DNA of 64,000 bases from assembly GCA_017643925.1 (NCBI GenBank), contig JAEPML010000004.1, positions 62,001 through 126,000 on the forward strand. The letters are read 5' to 3'. The position numbers were made by a program, and so were the translations under genes. The notes beneath the pieces were generated by a model. The model was not told the DNA's origin, made no database searches, and saw nothing but the letters and a program-made list of their open reading frames with translations. Positions 9,415-17,460 of this stretch are shown one piece after another. Numbering within the stretch: position 1 is the stretch's first letter; each line of letters starts with the position of its first letter. The stretch is from Roseibium sp. GTDB lineage: Bacteria; Pseudomonadota; Alphaproteobacteria; Rhizobiales; Stappiaceae.

Positions 9415-10275
9415 ATGTCTGAATTCGTCACCATCTTTGAAATGGGTCCGCGCGACGGATTGCAGAACGAGAAGGTTTTTGTTCCGACCGGGAAAAAGAT
9501 CGAGCTTGTTGACCGGCTGTCCGAATGCGGCTTCCGAAAGATCGAGGTGACAAGCTTTGTCAGTCCAAAATGGGTTCCGCAAATGGCTGACGCCCAGGAC
9601 GTCCTGGAAGGCATCTATCGCCATCCCGCCGTGGTCTATTCGGCGCTGACCCCGAATGTCAAAGGCTATACCGCGGCCCGAAAGGCATCCGCGGATGAAG
9701 TCGCGATCTTTGGCTCGGCCTCCGAAGGATTTTCGAAGAAGAACATCAACTGCTCCGTGGCCGAGGCCATCGAACGGTTCAAGCCACTCATGGAGAAGGC
9801 CGCACATGACGACATGCCGGTGCGTGGCTACGTTTCCTGCGTGACGGACTGTCCCTATGACGGCCCGACCCCGCCCGACAAGGTCGCGGAGGTTGCCGGA
9901 CAATTGTTCGATCTCGGTTGTTACGAGATTTCGCTGGGGGACACGATTGGTGCTGGCACGCCCGATACGATCGGCCGGATGCTGGACGCTGTTCTTGGCG
10001 CCGTACCGGCAGACAAGCTGGCCGGTCACTATCATGACACCAAGGGTCGCGCGCTGGAGAATATCGAAGTCAGTCTGGAAAAAGGGCTTCGAACTTTTGA
10101 CAGCGCGATTGGCGGCCTCGGCGGCTGCCCCTACGCACCCGGCGCAAAGGGCAACGTCGCGACCGAAGCAGTTGTCGATCTTCTGCACCAGAAGGGATAT
10201 GAAACCGGCATCCGGGTTGAGACGCTTGCTGCGGTCGCCGAATTTGCCAAGATCCTGCGGAGCAACGAGCAATGA
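9415..10275 (+). CDS. mvaB: hydroxymethylglutaryl-CoA lyase
   Basis: A 286-residue HMG-CoA lyase, which splits HMG-CoA into acetoacetate and acetyl-CoA, the last step of leucine degradation. The N-terminal FEMGPRDGLQNEK segment holds the metal and substrate residues (Arg/Asp), GHYHDTKGRALENI the metal-binding histidines, and GLGGCPYAPGAKGN the catalytic-cysteine loop. The length is normal for the bacterial enzyme. It follows the synthetase after 51 nt and overlaps the hydratase gene by ATGA. Confidence 0.95.
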   Translation: MSEFVTIFEMGPRDGLQNEKVFVPTGKKIELVDRLSECGFRKIEVTSFVSPKWVPQMADAQDVLEGIYRHPAVVYSALTPNVKGYTAARKASADEVAIFGSASEGFSKKNINCSVAEAIERFKPLMEKAAHDDMPVRGYVSCVTDCPYDGPTPPDKVAEVAGQLFDLGCYEISLGDTIGAGTPDTIGRMLDAVLGAVPADKLAGHYHDTKGRALENIEVSLEKGLRTFDSAIGGLGGCPYAPGAKGNVATEAVVDLLHQKGYETGIRVETLAAVAEFAKILRSNEQ

Positions 10276-11054
10276 GTTTCGAAACCATTACAATCTCCGT
10301 CGATGCGCGCGGTGTCGCCACCCTGACGCTCAACCGACCGGAAAAACACAACTCCCTCTCGGGCGCCATGATCAATGAGCTGACGGCTGTCGCCTCACAG
10401 ATCGGTGCGGACAAGAACATTCGCGCCGTCATCCTGACCGGGGCCGGACGAAGCTTTTGCGCAGGTGGTGACCTCGGCTGGATGCGCGAACAGTTTCATG
10501 CAGACCGCGCAACGCGCATGTCGGAAGCACGCAAGCTCGCCATGATGCTGAAGGCCTTGAACGAATTGCCCAAGCCCGTGATCGGCCACGTTCAGGGCCA
10601 GGCCTTTGGTGGCGGCATCGGCATGATGAGTGTCTGCGACGCGGTGGTCGCCGTGGACAGCGCCAAATTCGGTCTTACCGAAGTGCGGCTCGGTCTGATC
10701 CCCGCCACCATCAGCCCCTATGTGCTGGCCCGCATGGGCGAAGGCAAGGCACGCCGCGTCTTCATGTCGGCAAGGATATTCGGGGCGGAGGAGGCCCGGC
10801 AACTTGATCTCGTGGCCGAGGTTGTCGCCGAAGATCAGCTCGACGCTGCCGTTGAGCGCCAGATCAAACCTTACCTGGCCGCCGCGCCTGCCGCCGTCGC
10901 TGCCTCAAAGGCACTTGCGCGCAGTCTCGGTCCTGCAATCACGGACGACATTATCGACGACACCATCTCCAGGCTCGCCGATACATGGGAAACGGCAGAA
11001 GCCCGGGAAGGCATTTCAGCCTTTTTCGAGAAGAGAAAACCGGACTGGACTTGA
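10272..11054 (+). CDS. liuC: methylglutaconyl-CoA hydratase (enoyl-CoA hydratase family)
   Basis: A 260-residue crotonase-fold protein. It shows the oxyanion-hole segments AGRSFCAGGDLGWM (residues 55-68) and GQAFGGGIGMMSVCD, the latter followed by the AVDSAKFGLTEVRLGLIPATI strand seen in LiuC-type hydratases. The FCAGGDLGWM form is typical of 3-methylglutaconyl-CoA hydratase, which links the MCC product to HMG-CoA. It is the last gene of the operon and overlaps mvaB by four bases. It converges on the next gene with only 7 nt between stops. Confidence 0.9.
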   Translation: MSFETITISVDARGVATLTLNRPEKHNSLSGAMINELTAVASQIGADKNIRAVILTGAGRSFCAGGDLGWMREQFHADRATRMSEARKLAMMLKALNELPKPVIGHVQGQAFGGGIGMMSVCDAVVAVDSAKFGLTEVRLGLIPATISPYVLARMGEGKARRVFMSARIFGAEEARQLDLVAEVVAEDQLDAAVERQIKPYLAAAPAAVAASKALARSLGPAITDDIIDDTISRLADTWETAEAREGISAFFEKRKPDWT

Positions 11055-11061
11055 TCAGCAG

Positions 11062-11883
11062 TCAGCTGGAACTGCGCCGGGCATGTTCGATCAGGGCCGC
11101 AATCCGGGCCACGTCCAGCTGTTCGGATTGCGCCTCGTCTTTCTCCGGCACGCCATACATGCGTTCCCGGCGCTTTCGGATCTTCTTGCGCTGCCACTCA
11201 CTCAGACCTTCAGGCAGCTCCTGCCCTGCCCTGTCCATGCCGATCAGGATCCTCTGAAGATCCGGGATGAGTTCCGACGAGATGGTGAATGTCGCGCCAT
11301 CCCGTTTCTTCAGGACAAGCGTGTTGGTGCTTTCGGCTCCGTTCAGCAGCACAGCGGAACGCGGCCCGATCGACCCGATCGTGGACTGGAACCAGGCCAC
11401 CCAGCCTGAAGCTTGCCAAAGCCGGACCTCGACGCGCTTCAGCTCCTCATAGGCAACGCGAGCGCGCAAACCAAACTGCGTGAATTCAAACCCGTTGCCG
11501 AAGAACCGGACCCAGGATGTTTCCTGGCGCACCGATACGGTAAAGAACACAAACGACAGCGAGGCAGGCAATAGGGCCAGGGCCGACAGGAGAGCCATGG
11601 CGCCGCCGGTTGAGCCCAATCCGATGAAGGCCAGTGTGAAAAACCCGATCCCGAATCCAAATCCGATCACATCGAGCATTACGACGCCCGGTCTGGAAAC
11701 GGGTTTGATCGCCCCGGACGGCGCCGTTGGACGCGGCAAAGCCGCGTAGATCCCTGCCGCTGCAAGCAGGCATAACAGGCTGCTCAGGATCGACATGAAA
11801 AAGTAACCGCCGACGAGACCAAGAATACCTAGACCCAATGGCACGAGACGACGAAGAAATTCCAGTTTGGCTGCCTTGCCCAC
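11062..11883 (-). CDS. hypothetical membrane protein with a PH-like cytoplasmic region
   Basis: A 273-residue protein of unknown function. Four hydrophobic segments lie in the N-terminal half (about residues 11-30, 31-48, 70-92 and 96-114), followed by a soluble part beginning VRQETSWVRFFGNGFEF. Its alternating strands (VAYEELKRVEVRLW, NTLVLKKRDGATFTI) resemble bacterial PH domains. The C-terminus is highly basic (EWQRKKIRKRRERMYG) and then acidic. The start codon is GTG, with GGAGAACGG upstream. It lies 195 nt downstream of the double-receiver gene on the same strand. I do not recognise a named family. Confidence 0.7.
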   Translation of the reverse strand: MGKAAKLEFLRRLVPLGLGILGLVGGYFFMSILSSLLCLLAAAGIYAALPRPTAPSGAIKPVSRPGVVMLDVIGFGFGIGFFTLAFIGLGSTGGAMALLSALALLPASLSFVFFTVSVRQETSWVRFFGNGFEFTQFGLRARVAYEELKRVEVRLWQASGWVAWFQSTIGSIGPRSAVLLNGAESTNTLVLKKRDGATFTISSELIPDLQRILIGMDRAGQELPEGLSEWQRKKIRKRRERMYGVPEKDEAQSEQLDVARIAALIEHARRSSS

Positions 11884-12078
11884 ACCGTTCTCCAGCTTTC
11901 AAACAGTGAAACCGTCACAAACAGGGGAGTCTTACTGATTCACCTATTGAATCAATTGGGCAACGCTAAATCAACAATCTGTTTCAGCTATCCAAAAACA
12001 ATGTAACCGGCAGGGTAATTCTGCCGATGTATTTTTGCCGGATTGCAGTTTAGGCAGGACATGGCCCTTGCAGGGCCC

Positions 12079-12900
12079 TCAGGAGGCTTTCCGGTCCCGG
12101 GACGAGAAGCTGAACATTTCGCGGACCTTGCCAAAGGTCGGCGCATCGATTTCCAGGTACTGGTGCATCAGGGTGTCGATGTCTTCTGCGGTAAACGGCT
12201 TCTTGAGGAAACCGGAAATCCCGACAAAGGCCGCCGAGCGCTCGAGATAGCTCGTCTCGTTGGTCGACATCATATAGATGCCGATCTTGCTGGACAGGTC
12301 GCGGATGGCACCGGCCAGTTCAATCCCGTCGATACCCGGCATATGGAAATCGGTCAGAACCAATTTAAACTTGCCGCTGCTGAGCATTTTGAGCGCTGCC
12401 TGCGCGCTGTCAGCTTCGGAAATCTCGAAATTGAAGCGGCTGGCTTCCAGGATCTTGCTGGTCAGCTTTCGCATTGTCGCCGAATCGTCAACGACAAGGA
12501 TCGGGTAAGCCGTGGTCATCAGAATGTATGTCGCGATGACATCCGCAACATCTTCGAAGGAAAACGGCTTCTTCAGGAAATGGTAGGCTCCGAAATTCCT
12601 GAAGATTGATTCTGCCGGGTCCCTCAAGTCGCTCGACATGGCAACGACCAGACACCCGTGGGACTTTGTCTCCGCCATGGCGGCGACCACGTCATGCCCG
12701 TTCATGCCCGGCATGTTGACGTCGATAAAGGCTATATCGATCTGCTTCTTTTTCAGGATCTCGAGCGCGTCTGTACCGTTGCTGACATTGTCAATTTCGA
12801 TGTAGCGGTTCTTGCGGTGGACCGCGATTCCTTCGTTCACAACTTCGCGCGCCACGGCGCTGTCGTCGGCGACCAAAATGCGTATCATTTTATGTAGCAA
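12079..12900 (-). CDS. tandem two-receiver-domain response regulator
   Basis: A 273-residue protein made of two CheY-like receiver domains and no output domain. Domain 1 (about residues 6-122) has acidic residues 12-13, phospho-acceptor Asp60 (FIDVNMPG) and Lys110/111; domain 2 (about 132-250) has Asp138-139, Asp184 (LTDFHMPG) and Lys233/234. Both therefore look phosphorylatable. A short tail follows. I use the TTG at 12900 because GAGGTGG lies 6 nt upstream; the ATG at 12888 has no such site. It probably acts by protein-protein contact, for example with a cyclic-di-GMP or chemotaxis partner. No kinase is adjacent. Confidence 0.88.
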   Translation of the reverse strand: MLHKMIRILVADDSAVAREVVNEGIAVHRKNRYIEIDNVSNGTDALEILKKKQIDIAFIDVNMPGMNGHDVVAAMAETKSHGCLVVAMSSDLRDPAESIFRNFGAYHFLKKPFSFEDVADVIATYILMTTAYPILVVDDSATMRKLTSKILEASRFNFEISEADSAQAALKMLSSGKFKLVLTDFHMPGIDGIELAGAIRDLSSKIGIYMMSTNETSYLERSAAFVGISGFLKKPFTAEDIDTLMHQYLEIDAPTFGKVREMFSFSSRDRKAS

Positions 12901-13279
12901 TTTTAACCACCTCAGTTCTTACCGAACTAGACTTAGGACCTTGTTGAAAATCACAATGATGATACGCATGAAATAGTATATTTTCAGTTACTCTGCAATT
13001 CTCACGCAATTAACTCGCAAATTTTACCAAGTGGTCGGTTGTCCTACAAAAGTACAGCTACACAATCCTAAGTATAACCTAGAAAAAGACTCGCTTCAGG
13101 CATTTGATCCAGCGATAAATTTGTCAGACAACTTGGAACGTTCAAAAACTGCCTCGCCAGGGTCTGTCTCGACATGCAACCGAACGGCAGCAGCCACCCG
13201 GTTTCAGCAAGGCGCGCACAAGCCGGGTGACGCCAAGGACAGCAAAAGCCCGTTTGTTTCTCGTGAGTTGGAACGAAAC
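12901..13279. other. intergenic region upstream of the double-receiver gene
   Basis: A 379-nt region with lower GC than its surroundings, between the double-receiver gene and the stop of the first binding-protein gene (both minus). It should contain the promoter of the receiver gene. I see no convincing reading frame, repeat or terminator in it. Confidence 0.5.
12907..12913 (-). promoter_or_regulatory. ribosome binding site that selects a TTG start
   Basis: On the minus strand GAGGTGG, a six-base match to the Shine-Dalgarno consensus, lies 6 nt before the TTG at 12900 but 18 nt before the ATG at 12888. It therefore argues for the TTG as the start of the double-receiver protein. Confidence 0.55.
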
Positions 13280-14083
13280 TCAGAAATCCTGCTTCGCGCT
13301 GTCCTGGGGATCTTCGAACTCTGCATGTTCGCCCAGAATTTCCTTCAAGCGCCCGCTTGCAGCAAGGACCTTGATCCTTGGATTGAGTTTCATCAGCATC
13401 GATCGCGTCTGCTTGTTGTCATGACAGACAAAGCTGACCGGGAAGCGAAGGTTCAGGATCGCCAGCGGCGTCACGTGGAGCACACCGGGCTTCTCCAGAT
13501 CGTCCAGTGCCAGCGCCGTATCGGGATGATGGCCCAGAAACGCGTCAAGACGACCAAGTTCCAGCATGCTGATCAACTGCTCTTCCGAGGACAGCGGGAT
13601 GAAGCGTTTCGATTTTTCGCCCAGCAGCGGGATGGCACCAGACCCCCTGATATAGCCGATCCGCTCTGGTTCAAAATCGTCAATGCTAACCGGCCCAGCG
13701 GGTTTCTCATGCGTATAGAGCCTCAGGGAGACCACATCGAGTGGTTCCGAACTGATCAGATCGTCCGTCCCTTCCCGGCCGACAGCCTTCAAGGCCCGTG
13801 GATTGGCAGGCCAAACGCAGGAAACCGGATTGGATCTGAAACTGGCACTGCTGCGTTTCAGTGGGGCCGTCTGATGACTGAACCTGATATCCCCATCGGC
13901 AAGCAATTCCTTGAGCAGCAGATCATATTGCTTGTCGCTCGTTCTGGTAAGGCGATGCGGAAGATAATAGCTGTAGAGTGTAATTTCTGCGGCAGACAAA
14001 ACCGACGAGGCACCGATCAAACCGAGCAGGTTTGCGATAGACAAAGTCACAATCAAGATCGATCTGCGAATAGCCTCTCCCAT
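13280..14083 (-). CDS. orphan periplasmic substrate-binding protein (family 3 type), paralogue A
   Basis: A 267-residue exported protein. Residues about 9-31 form a signal peptide ending in LSAAEI; the mature part resembles SBP_bac_3 (polar amino-acid binding) proteins, with an ABC-type periplasmic fold inferred from the strand patterns. It is clearly paralogous to the neighbouring upstream gene: YYLPHRLT, KQYDLLL, PLKRSSASF, PERIGYIRGSGAIPLLG and LDAFLGHHPDTALALDDL all have close counterparts. No permease or ATPase gene is nearby, so it is unlikely to be a simple uptake component. It may instead be a sensor-type binding protein. Confidence 0.75.
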   Translation of the reverse strand: MGEAIRRSILIVTLSIANLLGLIGASSVLSAAEITLYSYYLPHRLTRTSDKQYDLLLKELLADGDIRFSHQTAPLKRSSASFRSNPVSCVWPANPRALKAVGREGTDDLISSEPLDVVSLRLYTHEKPAGPVSIDDFEPERIGYIRGSGAIPLLGEKSKRFIPLSSEEQLISMLELGRLDAFLGHHPDTALALDDLEKPGVLHVTPLAILNLRFPVSFVCHDNKQTRSMLMKLNPRIKVLAASGRLKEILGEHAEFEDPQDSAKQDF

Positions 14084-14195
14084 CGAATAATCCTACCTTC
14101 AGTCCTGTCTTCTGGCAAGGGCGGGCGGTCACGCTGTGGATTGAACCTTCCTGGACGCTCTGTCAGGACCCGCGGCCAACCCGTTTGTGCCAAGC

Positions 14196-15098
14196 CTAGA
14201 AGTCCTGCTTTACCTCGTTTGCGTGATCGAAAATTTCGGCATGGCTTCCCAGAATGTCCTGAAGGCGTCCGTTTGTGGCCATCTCCTTGATGCGTGGATC
14301 GAGTTTCATCTGGAAGGACCTGAACTGCTCGCTGTCGTGGCAGACAACACTTATGGGCAGCCGGAAATCGAGGATGGCGGCAGGGGTTACATGAAGCATG
14401 TCAGGCTTGTTCAAGTCATCAAGGGCAAGCGCCGTATCCGGGTGATGACCCAGGAACGCGTCCAGGCGATCCAGCTCGAGCATCCGGATCAGTTGCTCTT
14501 CGGAAGAAAGTGGCATGAAGCGTTTCGACCTGTCACCGAGCAACGCGATCGCCCCGGACCCAAGTATGTAGCCAATTCGTTCGGGTTGAAATCTGTCAAC
14601 ATCAACCGGGCCGGAATGCTTGGTCTTTGTATAGAGTCTCAGCGAAACCACATCCACGGGCGCAGACGAGATCAGCCTCAGCGACTGATCGCCAAGGCTC
14701 GCCTTGAGCGCCCACGCATTTGTCGGAAACAGGCAGGAATTTCTGTCGACTGAGAAGCTTGTCGCCGACCTTTTCAAGGGCCCGTATTTGTAGACAAGCT
14801 CGTGTTCCACGTCCTTGAAGAGTTCCTCCAGGAACAGATCATACTGTTTGCCGCTGTCACCTGTGATCCGGTGGGGCAGGTAGTTGATGTAGAGCGAAAC
14901 CTCTTCGGCCGCCCTGGCGTTGTAGCCAGCGAACAGGAGCACACAACACAACAGGCTGGTGATCCAGAGAGGACTGCGGGTCACTGCTGTTTTCGCAGGT
15001 TTGGCCACTCCCCTGCCGGACTTGGCACGCTCGAGTAACACTTCAGGTTGGCTCCGATTCGACGCCTCAGACGATTGATATTCGCACGACACTAGCAT
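14196..15098 (-). CDS. orphan periplasmic substrate-binding protein (family 3 type), paralogue B
   Basis: A 300-residue protein starting at ATG 15098, with GAGAGGGG just upstream. An N-terminal cytoplasmic stretch of about 45 residues precedes a hydrophobic signal/anchor (SPLWITSLLCCVLLFAGY), then the mature domain begins AAEEVSLYINYLPHRIT. The domain is about 60 percent identical by eye to the downstream paralogue. The open frame continues further 5' through the tRNA-Thr gene, which is an artefact. The long cytoplasmic leader suggests either a membrane-tethered protein or a start nearer the hydrophobic segment. The gap to the paralogue is 112 nt, so the two were probably made by tandem duplication. 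Confidence 0.72.
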   Translation of the reverse strand: MLVSCEYQSSEASNRSQPEVLLERAKSGRGVAKPAKTAVTRSPLWITSLLCCVLLFAGYNARAAEEVSLYINYLPHRITGDSGKQYDLFLEELFKDVEHELVYKYGPLKRSATSFSVDRNSCLFPTNAWALKASLGDQSLRLISSAPVDVVSLRLYTKTKHSGPVDVDRFQPERIGYILGSGAIALLGDRSKRFMPLSSEEQLIRMLELDRLDAFLGHHPDTALALDDLNKPDMLHVTPAAILDFRLPISVVCHDSEQFRSFQMKLDPRIKEMATNGRLQDILGSHAEIFDHANEVKQDF

Positions 15099-15241
15099 TT
15101 CCCCTCTCGCGAAGAGACCTGTCGAAATCTTCAGTGGTGTGGAATGCTGTTTGTCCAAATCAGCAAGCACTTCAAAGCGTCCGCAACCGATCGCCAAACC
15201 AAGAGCATCTCGGTACAAAGTGACAAACAAGGGGCTGAAAG

Positions 15242-15317
15242 TGGTGCCGCTGATAGGACTCGAACCTACGACCCCATCATTACGAATGACGTGCTCTACC
15301 AACTGAGCTACAGCGGC
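15242..15317 (-). tRNA. tRNA-Thr (anticodon CGT)
   Basis: Read on the minus strand this is a complete 76-nt cloverleaf. The seven-base acceptor stem is GCCGCTG/CAGCGGC; the D arm is GCTC-AGTTGGTA-GAGC. The anticodon arm is CGTCA-TTCGTAA-TGATG with anticodon CGT; the T arm is GTAGG-TTCGAGT-CCTAT. Discriminator A and an encoded CCA end follow. Anticodon CGT reads ACG, hence threonine. Confidence 0.95.
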
Positions 15318-15466
15318 TAATTGATCGGCTTGCCCGTAGGTGCCTTGCGGCGCCCGACACTGCTGGCCGAATGCGCCGCTAATTACCGGAGCTTGGCGGC
15401 AGATGCAAGTACCTGTCGCCAAGTTCGATTAGATGATCACATCTTCTCTGGCACAACTGTCCAGAA

Positions 15467-15490
15467 GGCAAGCGCCCCCGGGCACTTGCC
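15467..15490 (-). terminator. hairpin downstream of hemY
   Basis: GGCAAG (15467-15472) pairs with CTTGCC (15485-15490), with a further four GC pairs inside, 9 bases beyond the hemY stop. On the minus strand it is followed by TTCT only, so termination may be Rho-assisted. Confidence 0.45.
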
Positions 15491-15498
15491 CCGATTGC

Positions 15499-17382
15499 CT
15501 AGTTGAAGAACCTCGGACGTGGCGCCTTTGACTTGGCCTTGTCTTCCTCGTCCTCCGGCCCCGGATCATCCGGCATCCGGGAAAGAGCAAATTCGATCGG
15601 CCTGTTCAGATCGTCCTTCTTTCCGGCCTCTTCTTCGGAGCCGGATTCCGGCTTTTTCTCGTCCGCGGCTTCTTGGTCAGCCGTCTTTTCGACAGTTTCA
15701 GAAGTCGAAACAGAGGCTTCGCTGGTTTTCTCGACCGAACTGTCTTCGGAAGAGGCTTCAGCCGAAGTTTCAACCTGCTTTACGGGCTCCTTGGAAGGGG
15801 CTCCGCTATCCGGCAAATCCTGAAGCGACGGGGCAAACTTCACGTCGTCCGTGGTGCCCTCGTAGCCTGTAGGTTTGCTCGGTGCCACCGGGGCACTTGT
15901 CGCTGAGGTATCTGCACTCCCGGAGCCGGTTTCCACCTTGTCCCCCGATTGCGGAGCAACGGGTTGGGCCTTCAATTCGACGACGTCGTCGGCAGGTTCT
16001 GTAGGTGCGTCCGCTTCAGCCTTTTCAACCGGAGCGGCGACCGACAGTGCCGGTGCTTCGAAGACGCTGTCTTCCAGCGTCTCGACACCCCCATCCGCAG
16101 TCGGGCCGCTTGGGGTCATCCACTGGAACGCATCGAGCTTTCCGGTAACCGGTGAAACAGCCTGCCATTCGTTTGAAATGACACCGTCGGCAACCCAGGC
16201 CTTGTCCAGGGGCGCCTTGACGGCACGTGCCAGCCAGTCGCGCATGCGGCCCTTGTCACCGTGTTCAGCCTCTTCGACTTCGGCCATCAGCAGACAGGCC
16301 GACCTGGAAGGTTCGGACTGCAGGACCTTTTTGAGCTGAGCCCTGGCCTCTTCGAATTCGCGCGCTTCCATGGCAGCGCGGGCAATCGATATGGCCCCTT
16401 CAGGCGTGTTGGCGCGCTGCGCCGACAGTGATTTCACGCGTTTCAGACGGTCAACGGCAGAATCGCCGGTTCGCACATGTGCATAGGTCTCGGCAAGGTC
16501 CGGATGTGGCGACAGGCGCCATGTGGCTTCCAGAACCTTGGAAGCCTTGCGGATGTCGCCTCTGCGTGTTGCAAGCCGGGAGGTCAAGACGGCAGCCGGT
16601 ACGAGATCCAGAGCCAGGCCATGGGCTTCCTTGGCAAGTGCAAAGGCGCGCTCAGGCTCGCCATCCTCGAGCTTCAATGCAAGTGCAGTCAGGATCACGG
16701 CACGCTGGCGCCGGTAGGACTTCTTGTCGAGCAGCTTGGCCGCATAATTGCGCTCAAGTGTCTTGAGTGCCTCGTCCCAGTGATGCGCGACAGCCTGATA
16801 GCCGAGCACGGCCTTTCCGGCCCATTCGAGCCCTGGAGATGTCTTGGCGGCTTCTTCCGCATAATGACGGGCAGCCACCGGCTCCCTGTGCCGTTCAGCC
16901 TCAACGAAAAGTCCGTGCAGACCAAGCGCCTTGGTCTCGGGATCTTCCAGCATGGCTTCGAAGCGCTGCCTCGCTTCGTCATCTTTTCCGGCAAGCTGAG
17001 CCGTCTGGGCGAGCAACAGTTTGGTCGCCGGTTCGTTGGACAACATCCTGTCGGCGTCAATCCCGTGCCTGCGGGCCTGTTTGGCATTCCCGGTTCCAAG
17101 CGCAATAAGTCCTTGCGAAAGCGCGGAATAGCCCTTGTCCTTGCGGCGACGCTGGAAAAAGCGGCTGGCGATATGAGGGGACTTCAGGATCACGCGAATG
17201 ACCCAGACCACGACGAGAAACGCAACGAGTGCGATACCCGCAACCAGCGCGACGACAATCGGCGGCTGCTCCCAGACGTAACCGTTCCAGCTGATCGAAA
17301 TCAGGCCGGGCTGATCGGCCAGCCAGCCGAATCCGGCCGTAAGCGCAAACAGCAGAAGAAAGTACAAAAGGACGCGGATCAT
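15499..17382 (-). CDS. hemY: HemY-type membrane TPR protein of the heme operon
   Basis: A 627-residue inner-membrane protein of the HemY N-terminal family (not the protoporphyrinogen oxidase also called HemY). Two membrane segments are visible (about residues 2-19 and 41-66), then a long helical TPR-like region (70-400). Last comes an acidic, low-complexity Pro/Glu/Ser-rich tail (430-627) that is unusually long. GGGAG 8 nt upstream selects the ATG at 17382. It is the last gene of the hemC-hemD-mic60-hemY cluster. The family is associated with heme synthesis or envelope organisation, but a precise activity is not established. Confidence 0.85.
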   Translation of the reverse strand: MIRVLLYFLLLFALTAGFGWLADQPGLISISWNGYVWEQPPIVVALVAGIALVAFLVVVWVIRVILKSPHIASRFFQRRRKDKGYSALSQGLIALGTGNAKQARRHGIDADRMLSNEPATKLLLAQTAQLAGKDDEARQRFEAMLEDPETKALGLHGLFVEAERHREPVAARHYAEEAAKTSPGLEWAGKAVLGYQAVAHHWDEALKTLERNYAAKLLDKKSYRRQRAVILTALALKLEDGEPERAFALAKEAHGLALDLVPAAVLTSRLATRRGDIRKASKVLEATWRLSPHPDLAETYAHVRTGDSAVDRLKRVKSLSAQRANTPEGAISIARAAMEAREFEEARAQLKKVLQSEPSRSACLLMAEVEEAEHGDKGRMRDWLARAVKAPLDKAWVADGVISNEWQAVSPVTGKLDAFQWMTPSGPTADGGVETLEDSVFEAPALSVAAPVEKAEADAPTEPADDVVELKAQPVAPQSGDKVETGSGSADTSATSAPVAPSKPTGYEGTTDDVKFAPSLQDLPDSGAPSKEPVKQVETSAEASSEDSSVEKTSEASVSTSETVEKTADQEAADEKKPESGSEEEAGKKDDLNRPIEFALSRMPDDPGPEDEEDKAKSKAPRPRFFN

Positions 17383-17460
17383 CAAGCTCGCTCCCGAGAA
17401 CTGCCGGAGGGCACCGGCTCAAAATCAATAGGCGGACAACCGGCCCTTGCCGGTGTCCGA

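Noticed and set aside
8464..10272. A 602-codon open frame on the minus strand over the synthetase and mvaB genes
   Set aside because: It is antisense to two clearly conserved enzymes, has no family-like motifs, and arises from the low frequency of stop codons in GC-rich DNA.
15099..15422. N-terminal extension of the second binding protein
   Set aside because: The extra 108 codons run through the tRNA-Thr gene on the same strand; the resulting residues AVAQLVEHVIRNDG are the classic mistranslation of a tRNA.
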